The notes: generated by a model not told the origin, from the sequence alone. DNA of 64,000 nt from Glandiceps talaboti (GCF_964340395.1 NC_135553.1:18762501-18826500); one strand, 5' to 3'; shown: positions 1 through 14,400, numbered from the stretch's first letter. Program-made: numbers and translations.

Positions 1-2500
1 GAATAATACATAGAATAATCCGTACAATGCTAATGGTGTAAGGGAGCCTTAAGCAGGGGGGGGGGGGATAAGGTCCGGGCTGTTGCATAAAATATTCCGC
101 TGTTCGATGATAGGGATTTAATGCCACCGTTTTAAAGGTAGTCACTGTGGTTATTTTCTATAACTACCTAACATGAATTTGTTTGAATGCACTGCATTAA
201 TCAATACCTGTGTTTGGAACTCATCGGCTGAGCTGAAGGTCACAAACTCCTAAAGATTAGATTTGGACACTCCCGACATTGACGGGACTGAGGTCAACAT
301 CATCACAACATTACCCTAGTATTTTACCAAGCTGTTCCCGTTTTACTCCTGTGAAACCCATTTCTCTCCTCACATCATAACTGATAGCTAATCAACTACA
401 TGGTTGTCAGCAGAAATTTGATTGATGCTACTTTGTAAAATATGGCCCTTCCCCGAGGACGGATTTGTAAAAAGTGATCCTATCCTTTATTTCCCCGGCC
501 CTCCCCATTTATAAATACTGAAGGCTCTTTAAGGTTTTTATTCATCAAATGTATGAGTAGACTCATTATTTTCATTATCTGCTCTATACATATTTGCTAA
601 AGCGTGTCTTAATATCAGCTTTTTGTCGTATTATTCATTAAGGACAATGAACTTTGTTATATGTCAAGTGTTGACTCGTGTTATTATTAAGGAGCCTTCA
701 GTAATAACAAGGGGGTGGGCAGAGGAAATCAAGCCTGGTCTGTTGAGTAAAATGAGACTCTTCTCAGATTCCATTTTCTAACAAACTGGCCCTCCCTCAA
801 TTTCAATTACCTAAAACCTGCCCCCCCCCAGCCCCTCCCTCACCAGGATCACACAAGCGAGCACTGAGGAATAGCTCATCAGACATCAGAGGGCCCTGAG
901 GGAGATAAACTCTTTTTAGAGTTTACCAGGCTACCCTCGTTAAACAAGATCAAATAAAATAAATAAAATATAGACATAAGATTATGGTTCGCCAATACCT
1001 CTCCGAATGAGATGGTTACCATTTTAGAAGGGGTGCCACTACAATGGGCTCCATCTGTCCGTTGGGTTAAAAGTTCTGTCAGACATGAAATGGGACTTAA
1101 TCCCACCACTGCCACCACATTGATAATTTTGAAAACACTTATTGTTTCCAAGTACTTTCACATTGAACTTCTGTGAAAGCAGTGCATTAATTTATTCCTG
1201 TATTATGGATTTAACTGGCAGGCAGAACTCCCAACGACTAGAGGATACACTATGCACATTGTGCAATATGTATATTCTTGGGACACCCTCAATCCTGTCC
1301 ACAACAATTTCCCTAGTATCTTATCACAATATTCAGTTCTTGTTCTTTCCTCTCTTATTTTATTTTTACACACTCAGGTTTATTGGATTTATTTGAGCTT
1401 TTTGTTCATTTTCTGTATTCTTATTCTTTGCTTCATACTTTTTTGTATTTTAGCCCTTGAAAAAGACTGTCTGTGCAAAGTCAAAACGTCGTGATTCTAA
1501 TAAAAGCAGAAGTTTTAACCAGACTTGGACTTGTCATTTTATTTCAACTCATCAAGTTATGCCATACTCAAGTCCATCTGTATTGAAAAGTTTGTCGCAC
1601 CATATCACTGTAGTTGTATTGATACTTATTTGTACTACGAACACACGATTCCCCTTCATTCCTGAGACAACAATGAACAGATTTGTAAAATGTGACACCC
1701 CCATGAATTTTCCGGAGGCTCCCTTAGCCTACACATGCACAAATAATGAATCATCATTGAGGGTTTGGGTCATCAATAGAACGCTTCAGTTAAGAAGGAC
1801 AATGCACTCAATTTTATCTACTGCATCGTATAATTTAGTATAGGAAATAGAGCGGAGCGCGTCACAACAGCTATGTCACAATCAACTTTCCTTTGAATGT
1901 ACAATATTATTTCAGCTAATTGAATACAACAAATTAGACAATTTATTTAGCTTCCACTCTGCTATAACTACTTCTACAAGATAGGCAAGTTTCAACCTCT
2001 TTTTTTTTCTTTTATACCACACCACCTGTTCAACCCACAAAAATTGGTCCGAAAAATGCTCTAGACTTTTTGAACGTTATGAATTTGGGGCAGTGAACAT
2101 GTATTTTTTTTCTTACGCACCGATTCATTCGCCATTCTTTTATCAACAGACATGGCAACTAATGTATTTCTAAAGTATTAAAACTAAGTATGCGATCAAT
2201 GTATCATTTATTTAGCTGAAAATTGAGGATACCCAAAGTAATACTCAAAACTGTACTGATCTCGTTAAAATAAGTTCAACAAATGTAAGGATTGTCATTA
2301 TAGTAAAATATATATGAAATATTTTTACCTGTAACAGTCCTAAGCTTTGGTAAGAAAACCAAGCACAGTAGAAGTAAATGTTTAACTTTCGCACAAGCCA
2401 TATTTCCTGTTTAGACTCAAATCAACTCCGTTTGAAACTATCAGTGGTAGTCCAGACTATGCTTAACGTATTATGTGTACAAGAAATGCAATGTCATGTA
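1..2500. repeat. Partial copy of the duplicated repeat module (copy a)
   Basis: This stretch has no gene. Its opening (cgtacaatgctaatggtgta) recurs near 6,585, and its middle (the aaaacgtcg hairpin at about 1,455-1,517) recurs near 8,126, 12,650 and 17,243. The phrase cctgtaacagtcctaagc at about 2,330 recurs near 9,580, 14,100 and 18,345. An 11-bp inverted pair, TAAGGGAGCCT at 39-49 and AGGCTCCCTTA at 1,716-1,726, may mark the ends of a nonautonomous DNA element inside the module. Poly-G and poly-C runs recur in each copy. Confidence 0.75.
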
Positions 2501-2934
2501 ATATAATCACTCTCTAATAACCATTAGGCTAATTAACACTCTCTCTCCTTACAACGCTACTTTCCCATTTAATTTTGTATTCGCATTGACAGGATAGGAG
2601 GTTACACATGACGAAAAGCTATAAAGAAGGTCAATAGAAACTGTTGCTGGGAGTGTCTTTGAACTAACTTAGGATTCGCAAAATGGTGCGTAAAGAGTGA
2701 AGGTGTATTCAATCAACCAAATAAATGATAGGTGTACACAGAAACGTTCATTATTGTCTTCACTGTTTGAGATAATGCCATTTACTCACATCAAAAGTCT
2801 CGTATGTACATAAAGTTAAAGACAATAGATCGCTTATTTCTGAATTATGAAATAAAATGCTCTTCGGAATTCGTCCGATGGGATTTACATCTTTTTGTAC
2901 CCAAGGTAGGCTAAACCAGGAGATTGACGTATGG

Positions 2935-3470
2935 AAAAGACCGCATCAGCCTGAGACTGTATTTCGTCCGGACCCGCCGCTTTAGGTGCATTTACGCTCG
3001 CAAAACATTTACGTATATCAGACTCGGTGATAGTAAAGATAAGTCTTCTTGGTCAATTGCAAGGCGTAAAGAGGGTTCCAAGTTTTTGTCAAAGCAAAGC
3101 ATAGAAATGGTTTAGACGACCATGAAGTTAAACATCGCTCTCGACTATTGTATTTGATTTGCCTTTGATGGATATGTAACTGCATCTAACCCGTGCCACA
3201 AACATCGCAAGTCTTTTTCGTTGAACTGTTCTTCAAGCACATCATTGTATAGCCGATTGTATTGATTAATTCATATCGTGCCTTTCTGTACATAGATGCA
3301 TTGTCCGCCTTGATGGCTTCAGAGTTGTCTTTTGATTTTAAACGAACATCTCTTTTGAACCATGGTTTCTCATTTGGATAACTAAGAGCCAACTTTAAAT
3401 TATATGAATGCAAGATTCTAAGCAAAAGTTTAATGTAATATTTTACCATATATCTACTCATTGAGATCTA
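2935..3470 (-). pseudogene. Non-LTR retrotransposon reverse transcriptase fragment (decayed)
   Basis: Minus-strand reading gives the pol segment that joins the endonuclease to the reverse transcriptase in Jockey/CR1/RTE-type non-LTR elements. YPNEKPWFKRDV with MYRKARYELINTI is visible at about 3,250-3,400. Then, after a frame change, come LEEQFNEKDLRCLWHGLDA at about 3,180-3,240 and ITESDIRKCF..VNAPKAAGPDEI at about 2,945-3,035. The KAAGPDEI block is the hallmark first block of this RT class. Frameshifts and stops interrupt it, so it is dead. Two further copies lie at 19.1-19.7 and 29.4-29.9 kb. Confidence 0.8.
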
Positions 3471-3564
3471 TAGACGATTATTTAAATACTGACACGGTTA
3501 ACACAGGGCAGCCTTCGAGACACATAACAGAATCGTCACACCAGCACTGAGCTGATCTACTAAG

Positions 3565-3566
<2 letters not shown>

Positions 3567-3620
<54 letters not shown>
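3567..3620. repeat. (TCAA)n microsatellite
   Basis: An uninterrupted tetranucleotide run of about 13 units. The second module copy near 19,735 keeps only one or two units, so the array expanded or shrank after the duplication. Confidence 0.95.
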
Positions 3621-3622
<2 letters not shown>

Positions 3623-4739
3623 AATTGTCGTATGCCGTCCGAGCCGATACTATTTACATACTTATTCAGTAATGAATATTAAACACATACAATTGATGAA
3701 TGTGTGCATCTCAGCACTTTTTTAATGATTGAGTATATCATTTTCACATACACTTCTGTATATTGTCACAATGATGTATTACAATTTAGTGCAGCGACAT
3801 ATGTTTTTCCACAAATTAAATTACCCCATCAATACAACGACTACAATGCATCTACTCACACCCCAACCATAGAAATCAAATGGTCCCACATGACAAACAA
3901 GCTTGCGATAACAGATAACAAAGTTTGTGCCAAATGTTGAAAAATACCAGGTGTTTTTGAGAATGAGATTGAAGTTCATATGTTCATACACTTTCGTGGA
4001 AAAATGTGGGTTTTTTACTCTAGGTCTTTGTGTTATATATTGTCTAGAAACATGTGATCCTTCTTAACTAATGCGTTATAAATTACGTTTGTTGGTCTAG
4101 GGATTTGCAAGGCAGTAAAGATGTACATATTCTAATTAATTAATTAATTAATTACCATAACACCTCAAAAAGAGGCCCGGAAAATGCGCCAGACCTTTTG
4201 AATGTTATCATGTTGACGCACTGAAAATGTACGATTTTTGATAATCTAATAATTTTCGATGTGTGTACTTCTATTAATTATTAAATTAATTCACATCCCA
4301 TGGGGTTTGAGCACATCTTGCTCTACTATCAGAATATATCGTTGCCTGTCGTCATTGGTTGTGTGTTTATACTACTATAAGACATTATGATATCACAGAT
4401 TAGGTTTAGGATGATTGTTATATACATCTAAACACTGCGTAGGTGATATTTATAATTCTCAGGCAAATTTTGTAGATCGACGTGACGCGCTTTAAATATT
4501 TCGAGGGAATTCATTTTAGTCTTGTGGTTCATAGTTTTTTTTTCTTCTGGAGATATGGTTTGACATCTTTAGTATTGGATGAATCCTTGTCAGACCATAT
4601 GGGTTGTTGGTATCTCTACATGTGTCACCAGTGTTCATTCGCATCAGTGCCGCTACTCTTTTTGTTAATCTAATGCTGTAGTGACTCTTCAGTTAGCTAC
4701 ACACTACAATCATTCAAAGTTACTCTTGTACCGGATCAC

Positions 4740-6570
4740 ACAAACACTCAGGAATAGGAACAGACATAAATGTATGGTTTGCCAGTTAAGAGATGGTTAC
4801 TTGTTTCCTTCTCTCCTTCTACTGGCCTTTTTATTGTCCAAACTCTTACTTTAACAAAAAAAAATGTCTACTTTTCTATTATTATCAAACAATTATGATG
4901 TCATAATATGTGATTGGATTTACGTAAACGATGAAGTCATCGGTGATTTGTAACTTAAAATGAGATCGTCAGCTAAATTCTAATTTATCATATGCACTAC
5001 AACCATATGCTCTGTGGAAAAGCAATCAGATCATTTTCACACTCAACTGATCACAATATGTCAATGCCAAGTTTAATTTACTCGTAAGCCTGGGTTAATA
5101 CTTTTAGTCTGGTAACTCAATTTTAAAAGTGAATTTAATATATTTGTCGACAAAGGAAAAAATTGGCGAAATAAATAAATATTGAAATGTTGGTCCGTGA
5201 CATTGGATACGATTGACTATTCGCTGGTGATCAGGTACGACTGGGTGCATAATTACATTGAGAGATTGTCTGTGTATGGTCTATTTTTGTCGTCGATTTA
5301 TGGTTCAGAAGCTCGACACTGGTAGAGTCATCGCCAGGGTAAAGAAGGGTCTAAACATATTAGCGTGACAATAAAACTTAGCTAATATAATTCATAATGC
5401 ATTCGTTTGTGATCCTTGTCATTTCAGCCCTTTATCCACCATATTTTTAAAAATTTGAAATTTCATATCTTTCGAATTGTTTCCAACAAACCACAGAAAG
5501 TATCCACTGTAATAAATCCTATTTAGATGTATATTGTTGACGGATTCAACTTGACGAAATCGTCGTCTGTATTGCTTACTTTCCTTTTTAACAACGGAAT
5601 AAAATCAATTCAACCAGAAAGCATCATCTTGGTCAATATTGTTAAGTACCAACTGTTATTGCCGTTGGTGGCGTTATTGTCGTTGCGTTTGAATTTGCAA
5701 ATCATCATTGGAATCACTAGGTACTAGAAAAGCATTTTTTCTTACTCAAGAGTTCTGATGGAAATGTATAACATATGATAAGATGTCGCGCAGGTTAGCT
5801 ACTGTTGTGGATTTTAAGGCTGTGGGTTCAATCCCCATCTTCTCTTTTTGGAATACTGAAACTATGTCCTTTTGTTTATATCCATATGGTCGTACTGCTC
5901 TCACACTTTAGCCATTTTAGTTCTCATCCTACAAAATCGATTTTACTTTTAATGGATATTTGTACCCCTAAATGCAAATATTTAAAAAAAAACCAAATGT
6001 GGTCAAATTGAGAAATAGAAGAATGTTCGGTATTAATAGTAAATGCATCACACTGAAATAAAGTAAAGTGTCAACAAAAGAGCGATTTTTTTTCATAACT
6101 ACATACCGGCTTTGTATTGATAGTGCTACATACTACTGCATATTGATTTGAAATTGAATGTGCTGTCTCAAACATTTTCAGTTTTATTTTGGCCAATTTA
6201 GCGGGGGTGGAGGGGGGTGGTGCTGGGGGTCTGAGGCCTAACTAAAAGAATTTGTTTTTTTATCTTGACATTGAACTATTTATCTCATCTCTTATTCCGA
6301 CTTATTCAGGCACTATTAAATTAATCACTTCTGCCTTAGTAGAGTGTCAAAATGTACGGTCATTACACTGTAATTACACTGTCACTTGGAGAACGCGAAT
6401 GGCAATGTTTTAAGAAGTAACGTTAACTTAGAATCATTTGCCATTGAGAGGTCTATGAATTTTATCACTGAGAATTATTAATTAAGAACATACAACAAAT
6501 GTACACGACAATTAAAATAGAAACAGTCGACATGAGATCTGTTGATTTAATACTATAATAGTGAATATAC
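4740..6570. other. AT-rich gene-free stretch
   Basis: No exon-like reading frame with matching splice sites was seen on either strand. The stretch is AT-rich and mostly unlike the neighbouring repeat modules. A short ggttcaatcccc-type phrase near 5,826 looks like a tRNA T-arm, but no full cloverleaf could be drawn. Confidence 0.5.
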
Positions 6571-9500
6571 TAATAATACATGGAATTGTCCGTACAACGC
6601 TAAAGGTTTAAGGGAGCCTTCAGTAAGAGGAGGGGGAGTAAGACCCGGAGTGTTGCGTAAAAAATGACCCCCCATTCCGTTGTGCTAAAAAGTGGCCCTT
6701 CCTCAACTTTCGTTCTCTAAAAGATGACCCTCCCCTGTTAGAACAGTTCAAAAACATGTGTTCAAATGCTGTCAGAAATGGAAAAGGACATGAGTCCTAG
6801 AATCGCTGGTAAGGATTTAATGCCACCGTTTTAAAGGTTACGTTTTGGTTATTTCCGATAACTACCTACACGTGATGTATGTGAATGCATTAATCAATAC
6901 CTGTGTTTGGAACTCATCAGCTGAGCTGAAGGTCACAAACTACTAAAGATTAGATTTGCACACTCCCGACATTGACGGGACTGAGGTCAATATCACCACA
7001 ACATTACCCTAGTATTTTACCCAGCCGTTCCCGTATTACTCCTGTGAGACCCACTTCTCTCCTCACATCACAACTGAGAGTTAATTGACTATATGATTGT
7101 CAGCAGAAATCTTATTGATATGGGGCTGATATTATGGTACCTAACCCTAACCCTAATCTAAATGGCAGAAATGCGGTTTGGAATAGGTGGAAACGATGGT
7201 ATGGCAAAACACTCCAAAATAATGCAAATTTAGACAATTCAATGAGTCAAAGTAAAATGTGACACTTCCCATATCCCGTTTTCTAAAATGTGGCCCTCCC
7301 CCGAGAGGCGATTTGTAAAATGTAATCTGCTTTGTACACATTTGCTAAAGCGTGTCTTAATATTAGCTTTTGTCGTATTATTCATTAAGGATATTAAATG
7401 ACCTTTTTTAAATGTCAGTTATCGGTGCGTGCTATTATTATGGAGCCTTCAGTAATTACAAGGGGGTGGGCAGGGGAAATCAAGCCTGGTCTTTTTAGTA
7501 AAATGAGACTCTTCCCAGAGACCATTTTCTTAAAAATTGGCTCTCCCTGAATTTCAATTATCAATATCTTGCTCTCCCCCTCTCCCCCAACCCTCGGATC
7601 ACACGAGCTAGCACTGAGGAGTAGCTCAAGTGACATAAGTTTATGATTCGCCAGTTACCTCTCCGAACGAGATGGTTACCTGTTTAGCAGCCTTTAAGGG
7701 GTGCTATTACAGTGGGCTCCGTCCGTTTGTCGGGTTAAAAGTGCTGTCAGAAATGAAAAAGGGACACGAGTATCAATAACAAGGACTTGATCCCACCACT
7801 GCCACCACATTGATAATTTTGAAAACACTGGTTGTTTCCAACTACTATGACAGCGAATTTCTGTGAAAGCACTGCATTGATTTATTCCTGTTGGTTGGAT
7901 CTAATTGGCAGGCAGAGCAGAACTCCCAACGACTAGAAGATGCCCTATGCGCATTGTGCACTATGTATATTGTTGGCACAAAGGTCAACATCCCCAATCC
8001 TGTCCACAACATTATCCCTAATATCTAACCCCACTCAGTTTTTGTTCTTTCCTCTCTTATTTTATGTTTACACATTTTAAACACAGTTTTATTGGATTCA
8101 TTTTAGCTTTTTGTTCAATTTTGGCCCTTGAAAAAGACTGTCTGTGTACAGTCGAAACGTCGGGATTCTAATGAAAAGCAGACGTTTTAACCAGACTTGG
8201 ACTTCTCCTTTTATTGAAACTCAAGTTATGCCATACTCAAGTTCATCTATGTTGAAAGGTTTGTCACACCATGTGCACATCACTGTAGTTGGACTGATAC
8301 TTATTTGTACTACGAACACACGATTCCGCTTCACTCCTGTGATGCCCACTCCTCTCCCCACACAACGATGAACAATTGATTTCACTGCATGGTTGTCAGT
8401 GATTTGATATATATGTAACAGTAAATCGGTGGCACTGATGGGATGCGCAGCACAGGGGATTGGCAGTAGTGGCCGTGATAGATGGGATGTGAAAATGATA
8501 AAATAAGGCAAAACTAGATAATACAATGAGCCAAGTAAAATGTGCCCCTGCTCTAGTTTAATTTTCTCAAATATGGCCCTCCCTCAAGAACAGATTTGTA
8601 AAATGTGACACACCCCATGACTATTTTCCGGAGGCTCCCTTAGGCTACATATATACATATAATGAATCAAGGTTGACGGTTAGGCTCATCGATAGAATGC
8701 TTCAGTTAAGAAGGACAATGCAGTTTATGTAATACTGCATCGTATAATTTAGTATAGGAAATAGAGCGATGCACGTCTGAACAGCTATGTCACAACTTTC
8801 CTTTTCATGTATAAAATTATTTCACAACTAAGACAATTTATTTAGCTTCCACTATGCCATACTTCAAAACCAGTGTGCTTTTAGGACAGGTTTTAGCTTT
8901 ATTATCAGACTTTATCGTTAGTATCCCTAGGTCTGTCGTTATTGGTTTTGCGTTTATACTACCATACGACGTTATTATCATCACAGGTTAGGTTTGGCAA
9001 GTGATTATGGCTACCATTTATGGTGATTTTTATCAATTAATACAAACAACTTTAATATTACTGTCAAGTTTAGAAGAAATAAGATATATAGAACAACACC
9101 AAAGAGTGCTCAAAATCAATTTTGCATGTCTAACAAAAAAGTAGGTGTCTGTTACAGTGGTGTAATTTAGCACTACTGCAGCAGTTACAGTAACATCGCT
9201 TTGGTATATGCTAGGGAACCTCAATAGGTGCTCATAACAACTGTGTACAATAGAAACTGCAATCTACCAAGTGGTAAAATGGCAGTCTGAAGTCTCACGT
9301 GTGTTCATTCCAAACAGCCACCGCGCCATTTTTTTTAAATGGCCACCGTGGGTATATTCTCTTCTTACGCTCCGATTCTTTCGCCATTCTTTTATCAACA
9401 GACATGGAAACTAATGTATTTCTAAGTATTAAAACTAAGTATATGATCAATGTATCATTTATTTAGTTGAAACTTGAGGATACCCAAAGTAGTTCTCAAA

Positions 9501-11400
9501 ACAGTACTGATCTAGTTAAAATAAGTTCAAAATTTTAAGGACTGACATTATAGTAAAATATATATGAAATATTTTTACCTGTAACAGTCCTAAGCTTTGG
9601 TAAGAAAACCAAGCATATACGTAACGACTTTATGTTTCAAACTGTGACAAACAACAGCATCTTAGGAGTGTAGTAAAGCTACCTTGTGTTGTCTGACAAC
9701 AAAATGTTAGTAGTGTAGTAAAGCTTTTGTGTTGTCAGACATCAGAATCTTAGTAGGGGACCGGTCAGTTTCCCTGCAGGGGGGGGGGGGGTTGTTGGAT
9801 TCTTCCATTAGGCCAACAAAAATTCACAAGCCCCCTATCTGTAAAACCAAAAACAGGCTGATCCCCTCATCACTTAATTCGAACCCCCCCCCCCCCCCAT
9901 ATATCATATTCACGTTACAGGTAGTTTTTGATCGTGAGTCAGTGTGTGAGTCAGACCTAAATTATATCCATTCAGGATATTTTGGTAAATTTTCATTAAG
10001 AACTCTGATTTGAAGTCAAAAAACATTTAAACTTTGAACATACTGTGACATTCCATTACGTAACAACATAGTCTTCGACATCTCAACATCGCTATTTCGG
10101 AATCGTTTGTACCAGGTACGATTGAACTGTCAACAAGTTTTAATATGACATGATGTGTTAATTTTAGAACTTCATTATATGACTTCATTGTTTTGTAGAA
10201 GTATAATTATAATATTACACAATGATGTTATGGTCTTTGAGATATGAACTTGTATTACTAATATAGAGAAAGTGATTGGATATTAGATCTCAGATGATGT
10301 CTTTCATAAGACTTAAGAATACGTCATACTCTAAGAATAGAGATTTATGTAAACTTTGAAATGTATTTAAGTTGGGTTTTTAGCCCATCTGGTGAAAAAA
10401 GGAGGGGGAGATTGGTCAAGTAATAAAATAAACCAAGTGGTTAGCTTGGCGTTCGTTGAACCAGATATGAACGTTTCCTTGTGAGTTCTACTCAACACAA
10501 TCCAAGTCGGTACGGTAACTCGTAGAAGAGATGGTCTGAGAAGAAACTGGTTGGCTGGCTAATTCATCGTTATAGTCTTAAATGGAACAGACTGACGATT
10601 GGAACAGCAGTGCGAGTGAGCACTTCCCCGTTTGAACATTACATATCGATAAACTGCACAGTAAGCTGGTCAACAACGTTTCACTTGTCGGTCTTGTAAA
10701 TACTTTATAAGATGGTGGAAATGTTTGCTCTTAAAGCCAATTTTAGGCTATTCAGACCCTTTCAAGCAGTAACCTCCTAGCTTTAGAAAACAGCACCACC
10801 ATCAAGTATCAGAAACTATTCTTTATAACTTACGTAGGGTTGAAATATGTTCTTAAAAAGTAAAAATGACACCATTATAGTAAAGGTCAGTACATTTAAT
10901 GGTAGTATCATTGTAGAGGAAATTGGGAGTTTTCAGGCAATTTTAGACTATCTTGGCAAATATTTCACATCTTTAAAAGACAATATCATCTCAAATTATG
11001 ATAGGGTCAAAATATTTCAGAAACGTTTAATACCATTATGACAGTGAAAAGGTCGGTGTATCTGATTGTTGGTTGAATGCATGAGTGACCTGTGGGGTGA
11101 GCGAGTCCTAAGGGTTTTCCCCCTGGCAGATCTGGAGGTTTTTGTTTCTATCAAGGCAATTTTAGGTTATTCATAGCTTTTGGGGTAATATTTCAAAGCT
11201 TCGAAAAGTAAAGTCACTGGCAAATTCAAAAGATAACTTTAGGTGGTCATACCAAGTGTATAATAGTGTATAATATGTATGTGTATAGTTATGTTTGAAC
11301 TCTTACGTGAAGTAATTTTAGAAACAGGGACAAGAACAAATATATACATGTACCGCAGTTCAGACAAGGCTTTATGCAGTTGTAGAAAATGATTTTTTTC
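6570..11400. repeat. Repeat module copy b with its 1.75-kb extension
   Basis: About 6,570-9,640 parallels copy a (1-2,500), and about 9,190-11,400 is closely matched at about 13,710-16,030 (offset roughly 4.5 kb). The second match is very close over long stretches, for example the taggacttcattatatgact-type region at 10.2 and 14.7 kb, which points to a recent tandem duplication. Inverted motifs TAAGGGAGCCT (6,609-6,619) and AGGCTCCCTTA (8,632-8,642) bracket about 2 kb. No protein-coding gene was found. Confidence 0.75.
8126..8188 (+). ncRNA. Decayed hammerhead-like motif of Penelope-like origin (best of four copies)
   Basis: Two consecutive hairpins can be drawn. The first is GACTGT (8,136-8,141) with ACAGTC (8,148-8,153). 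It is followed directly by GAAAC and the stem AAACGTC (8,155-8,161) with GACGTTT (8,181-8,187). The order stem, CGAAACGTCGGG, stem is that of the hammerhead in Penelope-like elements. The expected upstream CTGATGA box is replaced by ccttgaaaa, so catalysis is unlikely. Related copies are at 1,455-1,517, 12,650-12,710 and 17,243-17,304. Confidence 0.45.
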
Positions 11401-14400
11401 TTACATCACAATCCAAAACACAATGACCCCCCCCATCCACAATTTTCAAAAAGGCATGACCCCTACTGCTTTTTTCAAAAATAGGGTGACACCCCCCCCC
11501 CTACCAATTCACCGCCAACTCCACCCGGCCGAAGAAACTGACCGGTCCCTAACCCTAACTTCAACCCTAACCCAAACCCAAATGGCAGAAATGAGGTTTG
11601 GAATAGCTGGCACCGATGGTATGGTAAAACACGGCAAATTTAGACGATACAATGAGTCAAAGTAAAATGTGACACTCCCGATATCCTACTTTCTAAAATA
11701 TGGCCCTCCCCTGAGACCCCACTTGTAAAAGGTGATATCTCAAGCCCTCCTACCCCCTTATGAATACTGAAGGCTCTATATGATTTTTATTCATCCGACA
11801 AATGTATGAATAGTGTTCTTATTAATTTTCATTATTTGTTTTGTACATATTTGCTAAAGCGTGTCTGTCTTAACACCAGCTTTTGTCGTATTATTCATTA
11901 TGGATAATGAGCTTTTTTAAATGTCAGTTTTCGATGTGTGTTATTATTAGGGAGCCTTCAGTAATTACAAGGGGTGGGCAGGGGAAATCAAGCCTGGTTT
12001 GGTGAGTAAAATGAGACTCTTCCCAGATTCCATTTTCTAAAAAACTGGCTCTCCCTCAATTATCTAAATCTTGCCCCCCCCCCCCCCCGATCATACGAGT
12101 TAGCACTGAGGAGTAGCTCAAGTGACATAAGTTTATGGTTCGCCAGTTACCTTTCTGAACGAGATGGTTACCTTTTTAGCGGCCTGAATGGGGTGCTATT
12201 ACAGTGGGCTCCGTCAGTTCGTTGGGTTAGGTTAAAAGTGCTGTCAGACATGAAAAGGGACACGAGTACAAGCACTTGATCCCACCATTGCCACCACATT
12301 GATAATTTTGAAATTACTGGTTGTTTCCAACTACTGTCACAGTGAATTTCTGTGAAAGCGCTGCATTAATTTATTGCTGTTGTTTGGATTTAATTGGCAG
12401 ACAGAGAAGAACTCCCAACGACTAGAAGATGCCCTATGCATATTGTGCACTATGTATATTGTTGGCACAAAGGTCAACATCCCCAATCCTGTCCACAACA
12501 TTATCCCCAATATCTTACCCCACTATTCAGTTTTTGTTCTTTCCTCTTTTATTTTATTTTTATACATTTTTAACACAATTTTATTGGATTCATTTTGGAT
12601 TGGATTTCTGTATTCTTATTCTTTGCTTCATACTTTTTTGTATTTTAGCCCTTGAAAAAGACTGTCTTTGTAGTCGAAACGTCGGGATTCTAATGAAAGG
12701 CAGACGTTTTAACCAGACTTGTCCTTTTATTCAAACTCAAATTATGCCATACTGAAGTCCTGTACTGTTGAAAAGTTTGTCGCACCACATCACTGTAGTT
12801 GGACTGATACTTATTTGTACTACGAACACACGATTCCGCTTCACTCCTGTGATGCCCACTCCTCTCCCCACACAACGATGAACAATTGATTTCACTGCAT
12901 GGTTGTCAGTGATTTGATATATATGTAACAGTAAATCGGTGGCACTGATGGGATGCGCAGCACAGGGGATTGGCAGTAGTGGCCGTGATAGATGGGATGT
13001 GAAAATGATAAAATAAGGCAAAGCTAGATAATACAATGAGCCAAGTAAAATGTACCCCTGCTCTAATTTAATTTTCTCAAATATGGCCCTCCCTCAAGAA
13101 CAGATTTGTAAAATGTGACACCCCCATGACTATTTTCCGGAGGCTCCCTTAGCCTACATATACACATATAATGAGTCAAGGTTGACGGTTAGGCTCATCG
13201 GTAGAATGCTTCAGTTAAGAAGGACAATGTAGTTTATATAATACTGCATCGTATAATTTAGTATAGGAAATAGAGCGATGCACGTCAGAACAGCTATGTC
13301 ACAACTTTCCTTTTCATGTATAAAATTATTTCAGCTAATTAAATACAACTAAGACATTTTATTTAGCTTCCACTATGCCATAATTCACACCCAGTGTGCT
13401 TTTAGGACAAGTTTTAGCTTTATTATCAGACTTTATCGTTAGTAGCCCTAGGTCTGTCGTTATTGGTTTTGCATTTATATTACCATACGACGTTATTATC
13501 AATACAGATTAGGTTTGGCAAGTGATTATGGCTACCGTTTATGGTGATTTTTATCAATTAATACAAACAACTTTAATATTACTGTCAAGTTTAGAAGAAA
13601 TAAGATATATAGAACAACACCAAAGAGTGCTCAAAATCAGTTTCGCATGTCTAACAAAAAATTAGGTGTCTGTTACAGTGGTGTAATTTAGCACTACTGC
13701 AGCAGCTACAGTAACATCGCTTTGTTATATGCTAGGGAACCTCAATAGGTGCCCATAACAACTGTGCACAATAGAAACTGCAATCTGCCAAGTGGTACAA
13801 TGGCAGTCTGAAGTCTCACGTGTGTTCATTCCAAACAGCCACCGCACCAATTTTTTTAAATGGCCACCGTGCGTATACTCTCTTCTTACGCACCGATTCT
13901 TTCGCCATTCTTTTATCAACAGACATGGAAACTAATATATTTCTAAGTATCAAAACTAAGTATGTGATCAATGTATCATTTATTTAGCTGAAACTTGAGG
14001 ATACCCAAAGTAATACTCAAAACTGTACTGATCTAGTTAAAATAAGTTCAAAAAATGTAAGGATTGTCATTATAGTAAAATATATATAAAATATTTCTAC
14101 CTGTAACAGTCCTAAGCTTTGGTAAGAAAACCAAGCATAGCGACTTTATGTTTGAAACTGTGACAAACAGCAACATCTTAGGAGTGTAGTAAAGCTACTT
14201 TGTGTTGTCTGACAACAGAATGTTAGTAGTGTAGTAAAGCTACTTTGTGTTGTCAGACATCAGAATCTGAAGGGGACTGGTCAGTTTCTCTATCAGGGGG
14301 GAGGGTGTTGGATTTTTCCATTAGGCCAACAAAAAGTCACTGACCCCCATATCTGTAAAACCAAAAGCCGGCTGACCCCCCTCACCACTTAATTCGAACC

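Larger units (their letters stand above)
2330..4720. repeat. Second repeat module, first copy (pair with 18.3-20.7 kb)
   Basis: The sequence from the cctgtaacagtcctaagc phrase to about 4,720 is matched in the same order and orientation at 18,340-20,690, with small indels. Shared landmarks include gacaggataggaggttacac (about 2,589 and 18,607), the tgactcggtgatagtaaag-type stretch inside a dead reverse transcriptase, and the tgaatgtgtgcatctcagc phrase (about 3,698 and 19,824). Parts reappear at 22,100-22,330 and 29,280-29,880. It is therefore a dispersed composite repeat. Confidence 0.75.

Noticed and set aside
1142-1843. Hydrophobic frames repeated at 1.2, 8.1, 12.4 and 17.0 kb
   Set aside because: They recur only because the noncoding module is duplicated; each copy has different stops and frameshifts.
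5785-5845. tRNA-like T-arm (ggttcaatcccc)
   Set aside because: The D-arm and anticodon arm cannot be drawn convincingly; at best a decayed tRNA-derived SINE.
7141-7160. ccctaaccctaa tracts (also near 11,549 and 16,147)
   Set aside because: Only two to three telomere-like units, repeated because the module is duplicated; not a telomere or chromosome end.
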